64,000 nucleotides of DNA from Zoogloeaceae bacterium (GCA_024235595.1 JACKMC010000007.1:90589-154588); one strand, 5' to 3'; shown: positions 53,481-63,253, counted from the first letter of the stretch. Numbers and translations: made by a program. Notes: generated from the letters alone by a model not told the origin.

Positions 53481-54197
53481 ATGCAATTGCGTTTTGCCCG
53501 GGCCGTGCTGCCCCTCATGCTGGCCGCGGCCGGCATTGCCCATGCCGACGAGGCCTCGGTCAAGAAAGGCATCGAAGCCTTTCTCAATGCACCCGCGGTA
53601 GAATCCGTCAAGAAAACGCCTTACGGCGGACTCTACGAGGTCGTACTGAAGTCGGGCGAGCTCGTGTATACCGATGAAAAGGCGGGGTTCATCATCGATG
53701 GCAGCATCATCGACAGCAAGACCCGCCGCAACGTTACCCAGGCGCGCCAGAACGAACTCTCCAGGATCGATTTCGCCAGCCTCCCGCTCGATCAGGCCAT
53801 CAAGCAGGTCAAGGGTAACGGCAAACGGGTGATTGCGACTTTCGAAGACCCCAACTGCGGTTATTGCAAGCGTCTTGCGAAGGAGCTCGAGGGCGTGGAT
53901 GACATCACCATCTATACTTTCCTCTACCCGATCCTGAGCCCGGATTCGGTCGACAAGTCGAAGAACATCTGGTGTGCGAAGGACAAGGGCGATGCCTGGA
54001 ACGACTGGATGCTGGATGCCAAGACGCCCGCCAGCGCGAACTGCGACACCACCGCTATCCAGAAGAACACCGCCTTCGGTCAGAAGCTGCGAATCAATGG
54101 CACGCCGACGATCTTCCTTGCAGACGGCAACCGCATTGGCGGTTTCGTTCCGGCCAAGGAGCTCGAACGGATGATGAGCCAGACCAGCAGCAAATGA
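53481..54197 (+). CDS. dsbC: Thiol:disulfide interchange protein DsbC
   Basis: Periplasmic disulfide isomerase of 238 residues. The third of three consecutive ATGs (53481) is preferred, seven bases after AAGGAA. Signal peptide VLPLMLAAAGIAHA, an N-terminal dimerisation domain (about 25-80), linker helix and thioredoxin domain with Cys126-GY-Cys129 (EDPNCGYCKRL); a second, structural Cys pair lies in NIWCAK and SANCDT. It may help mature Cys-containing envelope proteins such as LptD and the cytochromes in this window. Confidence 0.94.
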   Translation: MQLRFARAVLPLMLAAAGIAHADEASVKKGIEAFLNAPAVESVKKTPYGGLYEVVLKSGELVYTDEKAGFIIDGSIIDSKTRRNVTQARQNELSRIDFASLPLDQAIKQVKGNGKRVIATFEDPNCGYCKRLAKELEGVDDITIYTFLYPILSPDSVDKSKNIWCAKDKGDAWNDWMLDAKTPASANCDTTAIQKNTAFGQKLRINGTPTIFLADGNRIGGFVPAKELERMMSQTSSK

Positions 54198-54202
54198 AAA
54201 AG

Positions 54203-54259
54203 GCGCCACCTGCATCACGCAGGCGGCGCATCCAGAAAAAAGGGCGCGTTGCCGCGCCC
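54203..54259 (-). terminator. Tandem hairpins ending the acs transcript
   Basis: Two stems lie between the convergent dsbC and acs genes: GCGCC/GGCGC plus CCTGC/GCAGG (54203-54229, loop ATCAC), and GGGCGCG/CGCGCCC (54242-54259, loop TTGC). Each has an A-run on its left, which reads as TTTTT and TTTTTT on the minus strand, so both fit termination of acs. Plus-strand termination for dsbC is weaker (TTCTCC). Confidence 0.7.
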
Positions 54260-54362
54260 TTCTCCCCCTCCCATCGGTCGGCTTACGGGGCCGACTGCCT
54301 CCAATTATCCTGTTGCCGAAGACCGCCCCTCTGGCGGGGGCGGGCCTTCCTGACCACGCCGA

Positions 54363-56333
54363 TCAGCCCTTGAGCTGGTCGAGAATGGCCGGGTTTTCGA
54401 GGGTCGAGGTGTCCTGGATGATTTCCTCTCCCTTCGCAAGCTGGCGTAGCAGACGCCGCATGATCTTGCCCGAGCGGGTCTTGGGCAGGTTCTCGCCGAA
54501 GCGGATGTCCTTCGGCTTGGCGATCGGTCCGATCTCGTGGCCGACCCAGGTCTGGAGTTCCTTGATCACGGCCTTGGCCTCGTCGCCGGTCGGGCGTGCA
54601 CCCTTGAGCACCACGAAGGCCACGATCGCCTCGCCGGTCACGTCGTCAGGACGCCCGACCACTGCGGCTTCGGCAACCTTCTCGTGGGCCACCAGCGCCG
54701 ATTCGATCTCCATCGTGCCCATGCGGTGGCCGGAGACGTTCAGAACGTCGTCGATACGGCCGGTGATGGTGAAGTAGCCAGTGTCCTTGTCGCGGATTGC
54801 ACCGTCGCCTGCCAGGTAGAGCTTGCCCTGGAAATCGGCCGGGTAGTAGGACTTCACGAAACGATCGGGATCGTTCCAGATGGTACGGATCATCGCCGGC
54901 CAGGGCCGCTTGACGACGAGAATGCCGCCCTGCCCCCACGGTACGTCCGTCCCGGTCTCGTCCACCACCGCAGCCATGATGCCAGGGAAGGGCAGCGTGC
55001 ACGAACCCGGCACCAGCGGCGTTGCGCCCGGCATCGGCGTCATCATGTGCGCGCCGGTCTCGGTCTGCCAGAAGGTATCGACGATCGGGCAGCGACCGCC
55101 GCCGATGTTCTCGTAGTACCACTCCCAGGCACTCGGGTTGATCGGCTCGCCCACCGAACCCAGGATACGCAGGCTCGACAGGTCGTATTGCTTCGGATGC
55201 ACCGCCTCGTTGTTGTCGGCAGCCTTGATCAGCGAACGAATCGCGGTTGGCGCGGTATAGAAGATCGATACCTTGTGGCTCTCGATCATCTTCCAGAAAC
55301 GGCCGGCATCCGGGTAGGTTGGCACACCCTCGAACACGATCTCGGTCGCACCGCAGGCCAGCGGGCCATAGGTGATGTAGGTATGACCGGTAACCCAGCC
55401 GATGTCGGCGGTGCACCAGAAGACGTCGTCAGGCTTGATGTCGAAGGTGTACTTCATCGACATCACGGCCTGCAGCAGGTAGCCGCCGGACGAGTGCTGC
55501 ACGCCCTTCGGCTTGCCGGTCGAACCGGAGGTGTAAAGGATGAAGAGGGGATGCTCGGCATCGACCCATTCCGGTTCGCAGACTTCGGACTGGTCTTTCA
55601 CCGCGTCGTGGAACCAGGTATCGCGGCCGGCGACGATATTGCAGTCGGTACCGGTGCGCTTGACCACGATGACATTCTTGATCGTGTCGCAACCGCCCAG
55701 CGAAAGGGCTTCGTCGGCGATCGGCTTGAGGGGCAGTGCCTTGCCGCCACGGTGCTGGCCGTCGGAGGTGATCAGCGCGACTGCACCGGCATCCTCGATG
55801 CGGTCACGCAGGGCCTGGGCCGAGAAGCCGCCGAAAACGATCGAGTGAGTGGCACCGATACGAGCGCAGGCCTGCATCGCGACCACGCCTTCGATGGACA
55901 TCGGCAGGTAGATCACGACGCGGTCGCCCTTCTTGACACCCATGCCGCGCAGCGCGTTGGCAAACTTGCTGACACGCGAAAGCATGTCCTTGTAGGTCAC
56001 CTTGGTGACTTCGCCATTGTCGGCTTCGAAGATCACCGCGACCTTGTCGCCAAGGCCCTTCTCGACGTTGCGGTCGAGGCAGTTGTAGGAAACGTTCAAC
56101 TTGCCATCTGCAAACCACTTGAAGAAAGGCGCGTTGCTCTCGTCGAGCACTGTGGTGAAGGGCTGTTTCCAGTCGATCAGCTCACGGGCGTGACGCGCCC
56201 AGAACCCTTCGTAGTCGGTCTCCGCTTCCTTGCACAACGCGTTGTAGGCGTCCATGCCGGAAATGGCGGCGTTCTTCATTGCCGCTTCCGAGGGGTAATA
56301 CATCTTCTGTTCAGTGGCTTCGTTGTTCGACAT
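54363..56333 (-). CDS. acs: Acetyl-coenzyme A synthetase
   Basis: AMP-forming enzyme (acetate + ATP + CoA to acetyl-CoA) of 656 residues, starting behind GAGGAGAGG. Motifs: P-loop [22 protein letters not shown], the hinge/[16 protein letters not shown] and the C-terminal RSGKIMRR whose Lys is the regulatory acetylation site. It would activate acetate formed from alcohol oxidation and acetaldehyde. Divergent from the UPF0114 gene with about 280 bp between them. Confidence 0.97.
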   Translation of the reverse strand: MSNNEATEQKMYYPSEAAMKNAAISGMDAYNALCKEAETDYEGFWARHARELIDWKQPFTTVLDESNAPFFKWFADGKLNVSYNCLDRNVEKGLGDKVAVIFEADNGEVTKVTYKDMLSRVSKFANALRGMGVKKGDRVVIYLPMSIEGVVAMQACARIGATHSIVFGGFSAQALRDRIEDAGAVALITSDGQHRGGKALPLKPIADEALSLGGCDTIKNVIVVKRTGTDCNIVAGRDTWFHDAVKDQSEVCEPEWVDAEHPLFILYTSGSTGKPKGVQHSSGGYLLQAVMSMKYTFDIKPDDVFWCTADIGWVTGHTYITYGPLACGATEIVFEGVPTYPDAGRFWKMIESHKVSIFYTAPTAIRSLIKAADNNEAVHPKQYDLSSLRILGSVGEPINPSAWEWYYENIGGGRCPIVDTFWQTETGAHMMTPMPGATPLVPGSCTLPFPGIMAAVVDETGTDVPWGQGGILVVKRPWPAMIRTIWNDPDRFVKSYYPADFQGKLYLAGDGAIRDKDTGYFTITGRIDDVLNVSGHRMGTMEIESALVAHEKVAEAAVVGRPDDVTGEAIVAFVVLKGARPTGDEAKAVIKELQTWVGHEIGPIAKPKDIRFGENLPKTRSGKIMRRLLRQLAKGEEIIQDTSTLENPAILDQLKG

Positions 56334-56612
56334 CGCTAACCTCTCCTCAACTCGTCGTTGTTTCAAAGATGCCAGGCTAGGCCTGATCGGTTTGCGCCGG
56401 TGGCGTTGCCAACCGGTCGTATTCGTACTGCCCTGTCGGCGCCCCGCGTGCTCCGGGAGTTCCAAGATTTAACAAAATCATTCTTACATGGCACTTACAC
56501 ATTCCGGAAGCATTGTCGTGTGTGCAGTGCAGCAAAGGGTGGCGATCATGGTGATAAAATGCGCCCCCACGGCAGACGCCGGCAACCCTCGAGTCAATTG
56601 ACGACCATCACC

Positions 56613-57131
56613 ATGCGCATGAAAAGAGTTCTCGAATCCACCATCTTCTGGAGCCGCTGGCTGCAGGCCCCGCTCTATCTCGGGCTGATCGTCGCCCAGG
56701 GCATCTATGCCTACAAGTTCGTCAAGACCCTGGTGGCGCTCGTCCAGGACCTGCCCAATCTCACCAGCGACCAGATCATGATCATCGTGCTGGGCCTCAT
56801 CGACGTGGTGATGATCGCCAACCTGCTCATCATGGTGATCATCGGAGGCTACCAGACCTTCGTCTCCAAGCTCGATCTCGAGAACCATCCGGACCAGCCC
56901 GAATGGCTCAACCACATCAATGCCGGCGTGCTGAAGATCAAGCTCGCCACCGCGCTCATCAGCATCTCCTCGATCCACCTGCTGGCGTCCTTCATGAACG
57001 CCGACAATGTGAGCGAGAAGACCCTGATGTGGCAGGTGATCATCCATGCTACGCTACTTGTTTCCGCACTGCTGCTGGCATACACCGACAAGGTGATGAA
57101 CCAGAGCATTCGCCTGGAAGCAGACCACTGA
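56613..57131 (+). CDS. UPF0114 (YqhA) family membrane protein
   Basis: Protein of 172 residues with three to four helices and the family stretches [18 protein letters not shown] and [20 protein letters not shown]; the length is typical of TIGR00645. The function is unknown. Two in-frame ATGs (56613, 56619) are possible starts and the ribosome-binding site is weak. It precedes the fumarase by 70 bp. Confidence 0.85.
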   Translation: MRMKRVLESTIFWSRWLQAPLYLGLIVAQGIYAYKFVKTLVALVQDLPNLTSDQIMIIVLGLIDVVMIANLLIMVIIGGYQTFVSKLDLENHPDQPEWLNHINAGVLKIKLATALISISSIHLLASFMNADNVSEKTLMWQVIIHATLLVSALLLAYTDKVMNQSIRLEADH

Positions 57132-57201
57132 GCGCCTGCGCTGTTGCACTTCAGCACCACGAAGACATCATCAAAACCAGACTTATCCCGGGGGAAAAGA
57201 C

Positions 57202-58725
57202 ATGACCGCAATTCGCCAGGACGACCTCATAAAGTCGATTGAAGACGCCTTTCAATACATCAGCTACTACCACCCGCTGGACTACATTTCGGCGCTTGGC
57301 GAAGCCTACGAGCGCGAGGAAAGCCCCGCTGCCAAGGATGCCATCGCCCAGATCCTCACCAACTCGCGCATGGCCGCAGAGGGCCACCGGCCGATCTGCC
57401 AGGACACCGGCATCGGGATGGTTTTCATCAAGGTCGGCATGCAGGTCACCTGGCCGGATGCCACCATGAGCATCCAGCAGATGATCGACGAAGGCGTGCG
57501 GCGGGCCTATTCCAACCCCGACAACCCGCTGCGCGCCTCGGTGCTCGCCGACCCCGCCGGCGCCCGCAAGAACACCAAGGACAACACCCCGGCGGTGGTG
57601 CATTTCGAGATCGTCCCTGGTGACGGCGTGGAAGTCATCTGCGCGGCCAAGGGCGGGGGCTCCGAAGCCAAGGCCAAGTTCGCGATGCTCAACCCCTCCG
57701 ACGACCTGGTCGACTGGGTGCTCAAGACGGTACCGACCATGGGCGCCGGCTGGTGTCCGCCCGGCATCATCGGCATCGGCATCGGCGGCACACCCGAAAA
57801 AGCCATGCTGCTGGCCAAGGAGTCGATCATGGCGCCGGTGGACATGCACGAGCTCAAGGCCCGCGGCGCCAGCAATCGTGCCGAAGAGCTGCGCCTCGAG
57901 CTTTATGAAAAGATCAATGCGCTGGGGATCGGTGCGCAAGGCCTCGGCGGCCTCACCACGGTGCTCGACGTGAAGGTGCTCGACTACCCCTGCCACGCCG
58001 CCAACCTGCCGGTCGCGCTGGTCCCCAACTGCGCGGCCACCCGCCACTGCCACTTCCACCTGGATGGCTCCGGCCCGGCGACGATCGAACCGCCGAAACT
58101 CGAAGACTGGCCCGCCGTAACGTGGACGCCGGATCTCAAGTCCGCCACCCGGGTCGACCTCGACACCCTCACAAAGGACGAGGTCGCTGCCTGGAAGCCG
58201 GGCCAGAAGCTGCTCCTCAACGGCAAGATGCTGACCGGCCGCGACGCCGCCCACAAGCGCATCGCCGACATGCTCTCCAAGGGCGAGAAGCTGCCGGTGG
58301 ACTTCACCAACCGGGTGATCTACTACGTCGGTCCGGTCGATCCGGTGCGTGATGAAGTGGTCGGCCCGGCGGGCCCCACCACGGGCACCCGCATGGACAA
58401 ATTCACCCGCATGATGCTCGAACAGACCGGCCTGATCTCGATGATCGGCAAGTCCGAGCGCGGCCCGGTAGCGATCGAGGCGATCAAGGACAACAAGTCG
58501 GCCTATCTGATGGCGGTCGGTGGTGCAGCCTATCTGGTCGCCAAGGCCATCAAGTCGGCCAAGGTGGTCGGCTTTGCGGACCTCGGCATGGAGGCGATCT
58601 ACGAGTTCGAAGTCAAGGACATGCCGGTCACCGTGGCGGTCGATTCCAATGGCACATCGGTGCACACCACCGGCCCGCGGGAATGGCAGGCGAAGATCGG
58701 CAAGATCCCGGTCGCGGTTGCCTGA
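57202..58725 (+). CDS. fumA: Fumarate hydratase, class I
   Basis: Iron-sulfur enzyme of the TCA cycle, 507 residues, reversible hydration of fumarate to malate. [4Fe-4S] ligands are expected among the Cys in RPICQDTG, GAGWCPPG and VPNCAATRHC. The catalytic C-terminal beta domain includes the PAGPTTGTRMDKF stretch. Strong GGGGGAAAAG before the ATG. A strong terminator follows. Class II FumC is unrelated in sequence. Confidence 0.95.
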   Translation: MTAIRQDDLIKSIEDAFQYISYYHPLDYISALGEAYEREESPAAKDAIAQILTNSRMAAEGHRPICQDTGIGMVFIKVGMQVTWPDATMSIQQMIDEGVRRAYSNPDNPLRASVLADPAGARKNTKDNTPAVVHFEIVPGDGVEVICAAKGGGSEAKAKFAMLNPSDDLVDWVLKTVPTMGAGWCPPGIIGIGIGGTPEKAMLLAKESIMAPVDMHELKARGASNRAEELRLELYEKINALGIGAQGLGGLTTVLDVKVLDYPCHAANLPVALVPNCAATRHCHFHLDGSGPATIEPPKLEDWPAVTWTPDLKSATRVDLDTLTKDEVAAWKPGQKLLLNGKMLTGRDAAHKRIADMLSKGEKLPVDFTNRVIYYVGPVDPVRDEVVGPAGPTTGTRMDKFTRMMLEQTGLISMIGKSERGPVAIEAIKDNKSAYLMAVGGAAYLVAKAIKSAKVVGFADLGMEAIYEFEVKDMPVTVAVDSNGTSVHTTGPREWQAKIGKIPVAVA

Positions 58726-58743
58726 GGCACTCGCTTCACCGAC

Positions 58744-58767
58744 AACCCGGCGCAAGCCGGGTTTTTT
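58744..58767 (+). terminator. Rho-independent terminator of the fumarase gene
   Basis: AACCCGGC and GCCGGGTT pair perfectly around a GCAA tetraloop, followed by TTTT, 18 bases after the fumA stop. Confidence 0.92.
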
Positions 58768-58788
58768 GCGCCTGCCGAATACGCTCGC

Positions 58789-59628
58789 TCAGCGCGGACC
58801 GATCGGCCTTCCGTCCCCCGGCACGGGCGCCCCGCCCGGCGGCAGAGGAGTATCGTCCTTGAGCGCGATGCCCGACGCTCCGAGCTCGCGCGCCCCGCGC
58901 ATCAAGAACGACAGGCGTCGTGCGGCAGCAACGCAGGACAGCCCCTCGGGGCGCACGTTGGAGATGCAGTTGCGCTCGGCATCGGTGCGTCCGGGTCGCG
59001 GCCCGTGCGTGAGATAGAGGCCGAGGCTGTCGGGCGAGCTCAGGCCGGGGCGCTCGCCGATCAGCACCACCACCTGCCGCGCGCCCAGTAGCGCACCGAT
59101 CTCGTCACCGAGCGCGACTCGGGCCTGGCGGGCGATCACCATCGGCCCAAGGCGCAGCTCGCCCAGCCCCGGCACCAACTCGTCGATGAGCGGCAGCGCA
59201 TGTCGCTCGAGCGCCAGCGCCGAGAGCCCGTCGGCAAGCACCAGCACCAGGTCGGGCTCGTCCCGGTGCGCGGCACGCCAGCGGTCGAGCACCGGCCTCG
59301 AGTCCGCATCGAGCCGTCGGCCGAGGTCCGGACGACGCAGATAGGTCTGCCGGTCGCCGGCTGCGGACGCGACCTCCAGCGTCGCATGGCCGCGGGCGCC
59401 GAGCGCCTCGCGCAGTGCCGCCGCGTCGAGCCGATGATGAACCGCATCGCGGGCGCAGGCATGCGCCATATCGAACTCGAGCACGGCCCGGGTCGGCAGA
59501 CTGACACCCGCGCGTCCCAATGCGATGCGCGCCGGCGTGTAGCGGCGCAGCTGATCCCAGGGGTCGGGACGGACGCCGCTCAGTTGCCCGTCATTTGCCG
59601 CCTTCGTGCTCGGGAATCGCTTCGCCAT
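58789..59628 (-). CDS. eutC: Ethanolamine ammonia-lyase, light chain
   Basis: Small subunit (279 residues) of the adenosylcobalamin-dependent lyase that splits ethanolamine into acetaldehyde and ammonia. It starts four bases after eutB. Recognisable stretches: RIALGRAGVSLPT, FDMAHACARDAVH, VVVLIGERPGLSSPDSLG, and NCISNVRPEG, which are EutC hallmarks near the subunit interface. No microcompartment shell genes are nearby. Confidence 0.94.
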   Translation of the reverse strand: MAKRFPSTKAANDGQLSGVRPDPWDQLRRYTPARIALGRAGVSLPTRAVLEFDMAHACARDAVHHRLDAAALREALGARGHATLEVASAAGDRQTYLRRPDLGRRLDADSRPVLDRWRAAHRDEPDLVLVLADGLSALALERHALPLIDELVPGLGELRLGPMVIARQARVALGDEIGALLGARQVVVLIGERPGLSSPDSLGLYLTHGPRPGRTDAERNCISNVRPEGLSCVAAARRLSFLMRGARELGASGIALKDDTPLPPGGAPVPGDGRPIGPR

Positions 59629-59632
59629 GGCG

Positions 59633-61015
59633 CTACAGCGAAGCCGCCAGTTGCAGCAGCGGCTGCCCCGGGGCGGGCGGAAGCAGTTTTCCATCCGTGT
59701 CGGCGATGCCGCTATCGATAAGCCATGCCTCGAACTCCGGCGCGCAGCGCTTGCCGAGCACCCGTCGCAGATAGGCCGCATCGTGGAAGGACGTGCTTTG
59801 GTAGTTGAGCATCACGTCGTCCGCACCAGGCACGCCCATGACGAAATTCACCCCGGCTACGCCGAGCAGCGTCAGCAGGTTGTCCATGTCGTCCTGGTCC
59901 GCCTCGGCGTGGTTGGTGTAGCAGATGTCGCAACCCATCGGCAGGCCCAGCAACTTGCCGCAGAAGTGATCCTCGAGCCCGGCGCGGATGATCTGCTTGC
60001 CATCATAGAGGTATTCGGGGCCGATGAAGCCGACCACGCTATTGACCAGCAGCGGCTCGAAAGCGCGCGCCACGGCATATGCCCGCACCTCGAGGGTCTG
60101 CTGATCGACGCCACCGTGGGCATTGGCCGACAGCGCGCTGCCCTGCCCGGTTTCAAAATACATCAGGTTCTCACCTGCCGTGCCACGGCCCAGCGACCTC
60201 GCCGCGGCCTGTGCCTCGCGCAGCAGCGCCAGGTCGATACCGAAGCTCTCGTTGGTCTTCTCGCTGCCACCGATCGACTGGAACACCAGGTCGACCGGCG
60301 CGCCGCCATCGATGGCCCGCAGGCTGTTGGTCACGTGAGTGAGCACGCAGGACTGGGTCGGCACCGCGTAGCGGGTGCGAAAATCGTCCACCAACTGCAG
60401 CATCGCAATGATTGCGGGAAGATTGTCACTGGCCGGGTTGATGCCGATCACCGCATCGCCGCAACCGTACATCAGGCCATCGAGCATGGATGCGGCAACG
60501 CCCTTGGGGTCGTCGGTGGGATGATTGGGCTGGAGACGCACCGCGAGCCGCCCAGGCAGTCCGAGCGTATTGCGGAAGCTGGTCACGACCTTGCACTTGG
60601 CGGCCACCAGGATGAGATCCTGATTGCGCATCAGCTTGCTCACCGCGGCCGCCATTTCCGGCGTGATCCCCGATGCCAGGCGCCGCAATGCAGCCGTGTC
60701 GGTCTCGTCACAGAGCAGGTGTTCGCGCAACTGCCCCACGGTCAGGCTGGAGATCGCGGCAAATGCCGACTCATCGTGACTGTCGAGGATCAAGCGGGTG
60801 ACCTCATCGAGTTCGTAGGGAATCACGGCCTCGTCGAGGAAACGACGCAAGGGCAGATCGGCCAACACCATTCTCGCGGCCATCCGCTCGGCCTCGCTGT
60901 TGGCGGCAAGGCCCGCCAGCGCATCGCCGGAGCGGGCCGGCCCGGCTTTCGCAAGCAGCGCCCGAAGATCCTCGAAAGCGAAGCGCTGCACGCCGACACT
61001 GGCCGAAAATCCCAT
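59633..61015 (-). CDS. eutB: Ethanolamine ammonia-lyase, heavy chain
   Basis: Catalytic subunit of 460 residues, full length, with an (alpha/beta)8 barrel. The ATG at 61015 follows GAGGAGG; the frame is open further upstream but without an appropriate start. Diagnostic stretches: LQPNHPTDDPKGVAASML in the barrel and FETGQGSALSANAHGGVDQQ in the substrate/cobalamin region, and MGCDICYTNHAEADQDDM near the C-terminus. With eutC, acs and no shell proteins, acetaldehyde is probably handled by free cytosolic enzymes. Confidence 0.95.
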   Translation of the reverse strand: MGFSASVGVQRFAFEDLRALLAKAGPARSGDALAGLAANSEAERMAARMVLADLPLRRFLDEAVIPYELDEVTRLILDSHDESAFAAISSLTVGQLREHLLCDETDTAALRRLASGITPEMAAAVSKLMRNQDLILVAAKCKVVTSFRNTLGLPGRLAVRLQPNHPTDDPKGVAASMLDGLMYGCGDAVIGINPASDNLPAIIAMLQLVDDFRTRYAVPTQSCVLTHVTNSLRAIDGGAPVDLVFQSIGGSEKTNESFGIDLALLREAQAAARSLGRGTAGENLMYFETGQGSALSANAHGGVDQQTLEVRAYAVARAFEPLLVNSVVGFIGPEYLYDGKQIIRAGLEDHFCGKLLGLPMGCDICYTNHAEADQDDMDNLLTLLGVAGVNFVMGVPGADDVMLNYQSTSFHDAAYLRRVLGKRCAPEFEAWLIDSGIADTDGKLLPPAPGQPLLQLAASL

Positions 61016-61177
61016 CCTCGCCACCTCCTCGCATTGCTTTCGGGCCACTGCCGCCCCGGGCTGGCTACAAACGTCGTACACTGCCTACCGCTGGCCCGCT
61101 AGCGGCCCCCGGCCACGCCATTCAAGCAAGTCGCGGCCGGACTGTCCATCACAACACCTTTCGAATATCTTCTGAAA

Positions 61178-61699
61178 ATGCGGGCCAAGCTCACCCGTCC
61201 GACCCGCTGGCTGCTCGAAGCGTTCCTGATCGTCGGCATCGTCATCACTGTTCAGGCCTGGCGTACCAGGGATGCCGCCTCGGGTCCGGTGCCGCCATTC
61301 GAAGCCATGCTCGCAAACGGCCAGCCGATCAGTCCTGCCCGCTGGCTTGAGCGCCACGAGGGCAGCGCCACCGCTTTCTATTTCTGGGCCGAATGGTGCC
61401 CGATCTGCAGAGCCATGGAAGCGAACATCGATGCTGCCGGCGAGCACTGGCCGATCCTGACCGTCGCCATGCAGTCGGGCGATGCGCGGCAGGTCTCGGA
61501 CCATCTCTCCCGGCGCGGCCTTCGGTGGGACGCTGCAATCGATGCCGAGGGCTCGATTGCCCGCCGTTTCGGACTGCAGGCGGTGCCCGCACTCGTGGTC
61601 GTGGATGGGCGCGGCGAGATCCGCTTTGTCGAGCTCGGCTACACCAGCGAAATGGGTTTGCGACTGCGCTTGTGGTGGGCCCAGAACACCGGCAACTGA
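61178..61699 (+). CDS. Membrane-anchored thioredoxin-like protein (ScsD/TlpA type)
   Basis: Protein of 173 residues with an N-terminal uncleaved helix (WLLEAFLIVGIVITVQAW) and a periplasmic thioredoxin fold. The active site is Cys74-Pro-Ile-Cys77 (FWAEWCPICRAME), and the cis-Pro loop is GLQAVPALVVVDG. A CPIC site is typical of ScsD-like protein disulfide oxidoreductases; whether it oxidises or reduces is unclear. It precedes the convergent HMA-domain gene and may act in metal or disulfide homeostasis. Confidence 0.82.
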   Translation: MRAKLTRPTRWLLEAFLIVGIVITVQAWRTRDAASGPVPPFEAMLANGQPISPARWLERHEGSATAFYFWAEWCPICRAMEANIDAAGEHWPILTVAMQSGDARQVSDHLSRRGLRWDAAIDAEGSIARRFGLQAVPALVVVDGRGEIRFVELGYTSEMGLRLRLWWAQNTGN

Positions 61700-61714
61700 G
61701 GCCCCCGGGGCCGC

Positions 61715-61918
61715 TCAGCCGGTCTGGAAACCACTGTCCTCGACAGCCTGGCGGATATCGCCTTCGGAAACGAAGCCGCCGTGCTCGATCGTCGCCAAGC
61801 CGGTCTCGAGCGAGACCTCGACATGGCCGATCGAGGGCAGGTCCTGAATCGCATTGACGACGCTGCGCAGGCATTGTTCGTCGCGCATCCCGATGATCGT
61901 GAACTCCGCAGTCTGCAT
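61715..61918 (-). CDS. HMA-type metal-binding-like protein lacking one ligand Cys
   Basis: Protein of 67 residues with the ferredoxin-like heavy-metal-associated fold (beta-alpha-beta: EFTIIGM, LRSVVNAIQDLPSIGHVEVS, GFVSEGDIRQAVEDSGF). The metal loop reads GMRDEQC: Cys16 is kept but the first Cys of GMxCxxC is Asp13. Copper binding as in CopZ would be weakened or need a dimer. It may be a diverged chaperone or a regulator. Confidence 0.75.
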   Translation of the reverse strand: MQTAEFTIIGMRDEQCLRSVVNAIQDLPSIGHVEVSLETGLATIEHGGFVSEGDIRQAVEDSGFQTG

Positions 61919-62029
61919 TCGATGCTCCTGATTCCCTTGGCCTGGCGCCGATTTCGCGGCCGTGCGACCGATGAATGCATTAAAGTGCCGCATTGCATCA
62001 GAACTGGCAAGCCTCGAGGGGGACGAAAG

Positions 62030-62458
62030 ATGTTGTGGCTGGATATCGCGCTGGCTAAACCGCAGGACGCGGAGCAGGCCTTTTTCGAGTTCGACGACGA
62101 CGCAATCGAGGACGACATCCCCCGCATGCAGCTCGTCGGCCTCTCCGATTTCGAGCTTGCCCATCTGGGCATGCTGACCGTGGGAGCCTACGAGGCCACG
62201 ATGGTGCTCGACGGCGACGCGCCCGACGAGATCATTGCCGAGATCGATGCCAAGCTCGTCGCTGCGCTCGCCGCGCTGCCGAAACATGATCTGGACGTGC
62301 TCGCCACCCGCTGGGTGAACGCCACCGGCAACCCCGCTTGCGGCGAGGCCTTGCCGGAATTGCACGACTTCGCCTGCCGCGGGCGCCGGGAAGGCCTCAG
62401 CCTGCTATACGCCCAGGGCAACGACCGGGCAAGCGGCGAAGCCGGCGACGAGGACTGA
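62030..62458 (+). CDS. Hypothetical acidic protein
   Basis: Protein of 142 residues after GAGGGGG. Markedly acidic (EFDDDAIEDDIP, LDGDAPDEIIAEID), with no signal peptide or membrane helix and two Cys (NPACGE, DFACRG). No family is recognised. It is divergent from the HMA-domain gene. Confidence 0.6.
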   Translation: MLWLDIALAKPQDAEQAFFEFDDDAIEDDIPRMQLVGLSDFELAHLGMLTVGAYEATMVLDGDAPDEIIAEIDAKLVAALAALPKHDLDVLATRWVNATGNPACGEALPELHDFACRGRREGLSLLYAQGNDRASGEAGDED

Positions 62459-62554
62459 GCGGCAGCCGACGGCTCACCGCGCGCCCCGCCACCGGCATCC
62501 GCGGCGCGTCTCCCCCAGGCGAGGAGTTTCATCCGGACAGCGTGAGACCGCCGC

Positions 62555-63151
62555 TCAGCGCCACCCCACGATCGCGCTCACCAGCAACACCATCAGCAGC
62601 ATCAGGCCGGTCCACCCAACCACACCGGCGACGGTGATGCTGTTCGCGATGTCGCGGGCCCGATCCCGGTCGGCAACATGCAGCAGCGGCCGCACGCCAT
62701 GACGAATCAGCGCGACCGAGCCGACCCACGCGACAGCGAGCGTGACGCTACAAAGCCACACGCTGGGCACGAACATCATCAGCGAGGCGAGCCACAGGGG
62801 CGCGGGGGCGATCGCGGCAAGCGCGAACGTGTTCTCGAAGCCGACGCTCGTTTCATGCGAGGCGGCGATCTGCCTGATCAGGTCCGCCATCAGGAACACC
62901 ATCGCGATCTCGGCGAGGAAGAATCCCCCTCCGACGAGCAGGAGCTCACCGCCTCCAGGGGCGGGCTCCATGGCCGGAAAGATTTGCCCGGGATGGAACA
63001 TCGAGGCGTAGGCGTACATGAGCGGTGGCAACAGGGACATCGGCAGCACCACCGCCAGCAACATCTTCAGCACACCCGGATGAATCCGGTTGATTTCGTT
63101 CCAGCCTTCAGATTCCGAAACGAACATTCCAGGGAAATTGGCAGGCGTCAT
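62555..63151 (-). CDS. Yip1 family membrane protein
   Basis: Protein of 198 residues after GGAGGTG. Five predicted helices (MLLAVVLPMSLLPPLMYAY; LLLVGGGFFLAEIAMVFLM; LAAIAPAPLWLASLMMF; VTLAVAWVGSVALI; LMLLMVLLVSAIVGW) with the Yip1-like ALAAIAPAPLWL region in the third. The function in bacteria is unknown. It lies downstream of pepN on the same strand, with two inverted repeats between them. Confidence 0.72.
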   Translation of the reverse strand: MTPANFPGMFVSESEGWNEINRIHPGVLKMLLAVVLPMSLLPPLMYAYASMFHPGQIFPAMEPAPGGGELLLVGGGFFLAEIAMVFLMADLIRQIAASHETSVGFENTFALAAIAPAPLWLASLMMFVPSVWLCSVTLAVAWVGSVALIRHGVRPLLHVADRDRARDIANSITVAGVVGWTGLMLLMVLLVSAIVGWR

Positions 63152-63171
63152 CTCACACCTCCTCAAGCAAG

Positions 63172-63222
63172 GGGCACCGAGAGCCGCCGGTGCCCGGACG
63201 GTCACTGACGCTACTGTGACCG
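63172..63222. repeat. Two adjacent inverted repeats between pepN and the Yip1 gene
   Basis: GGGCACC/GGTGCCC (63172-63195, 10-base loop) and CGGTCAC/GTGACCG (63199-63222, 10-base loop), both perfect 7-bp stems. Neither is followed by a T-run in the direction of transcription, so they may be operators or processing hairpins rather than terminators. Confidence 0.45.
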
Positions 63223-63253
63223 CCCGGAGCACTACAAGGTTTCCGCCGGCAGC

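Noticed and set aside
54537..56339. 600-codon open frame opposite acs
   Set aside because: Acs motifs are complete on the minus strand; the opposite frame has no recognisable feature.
59606..61102. 498-codon open frame opposite eutB
   Set aside because: eutB is full length with diagnostic motifs; the other strand is a shadow.
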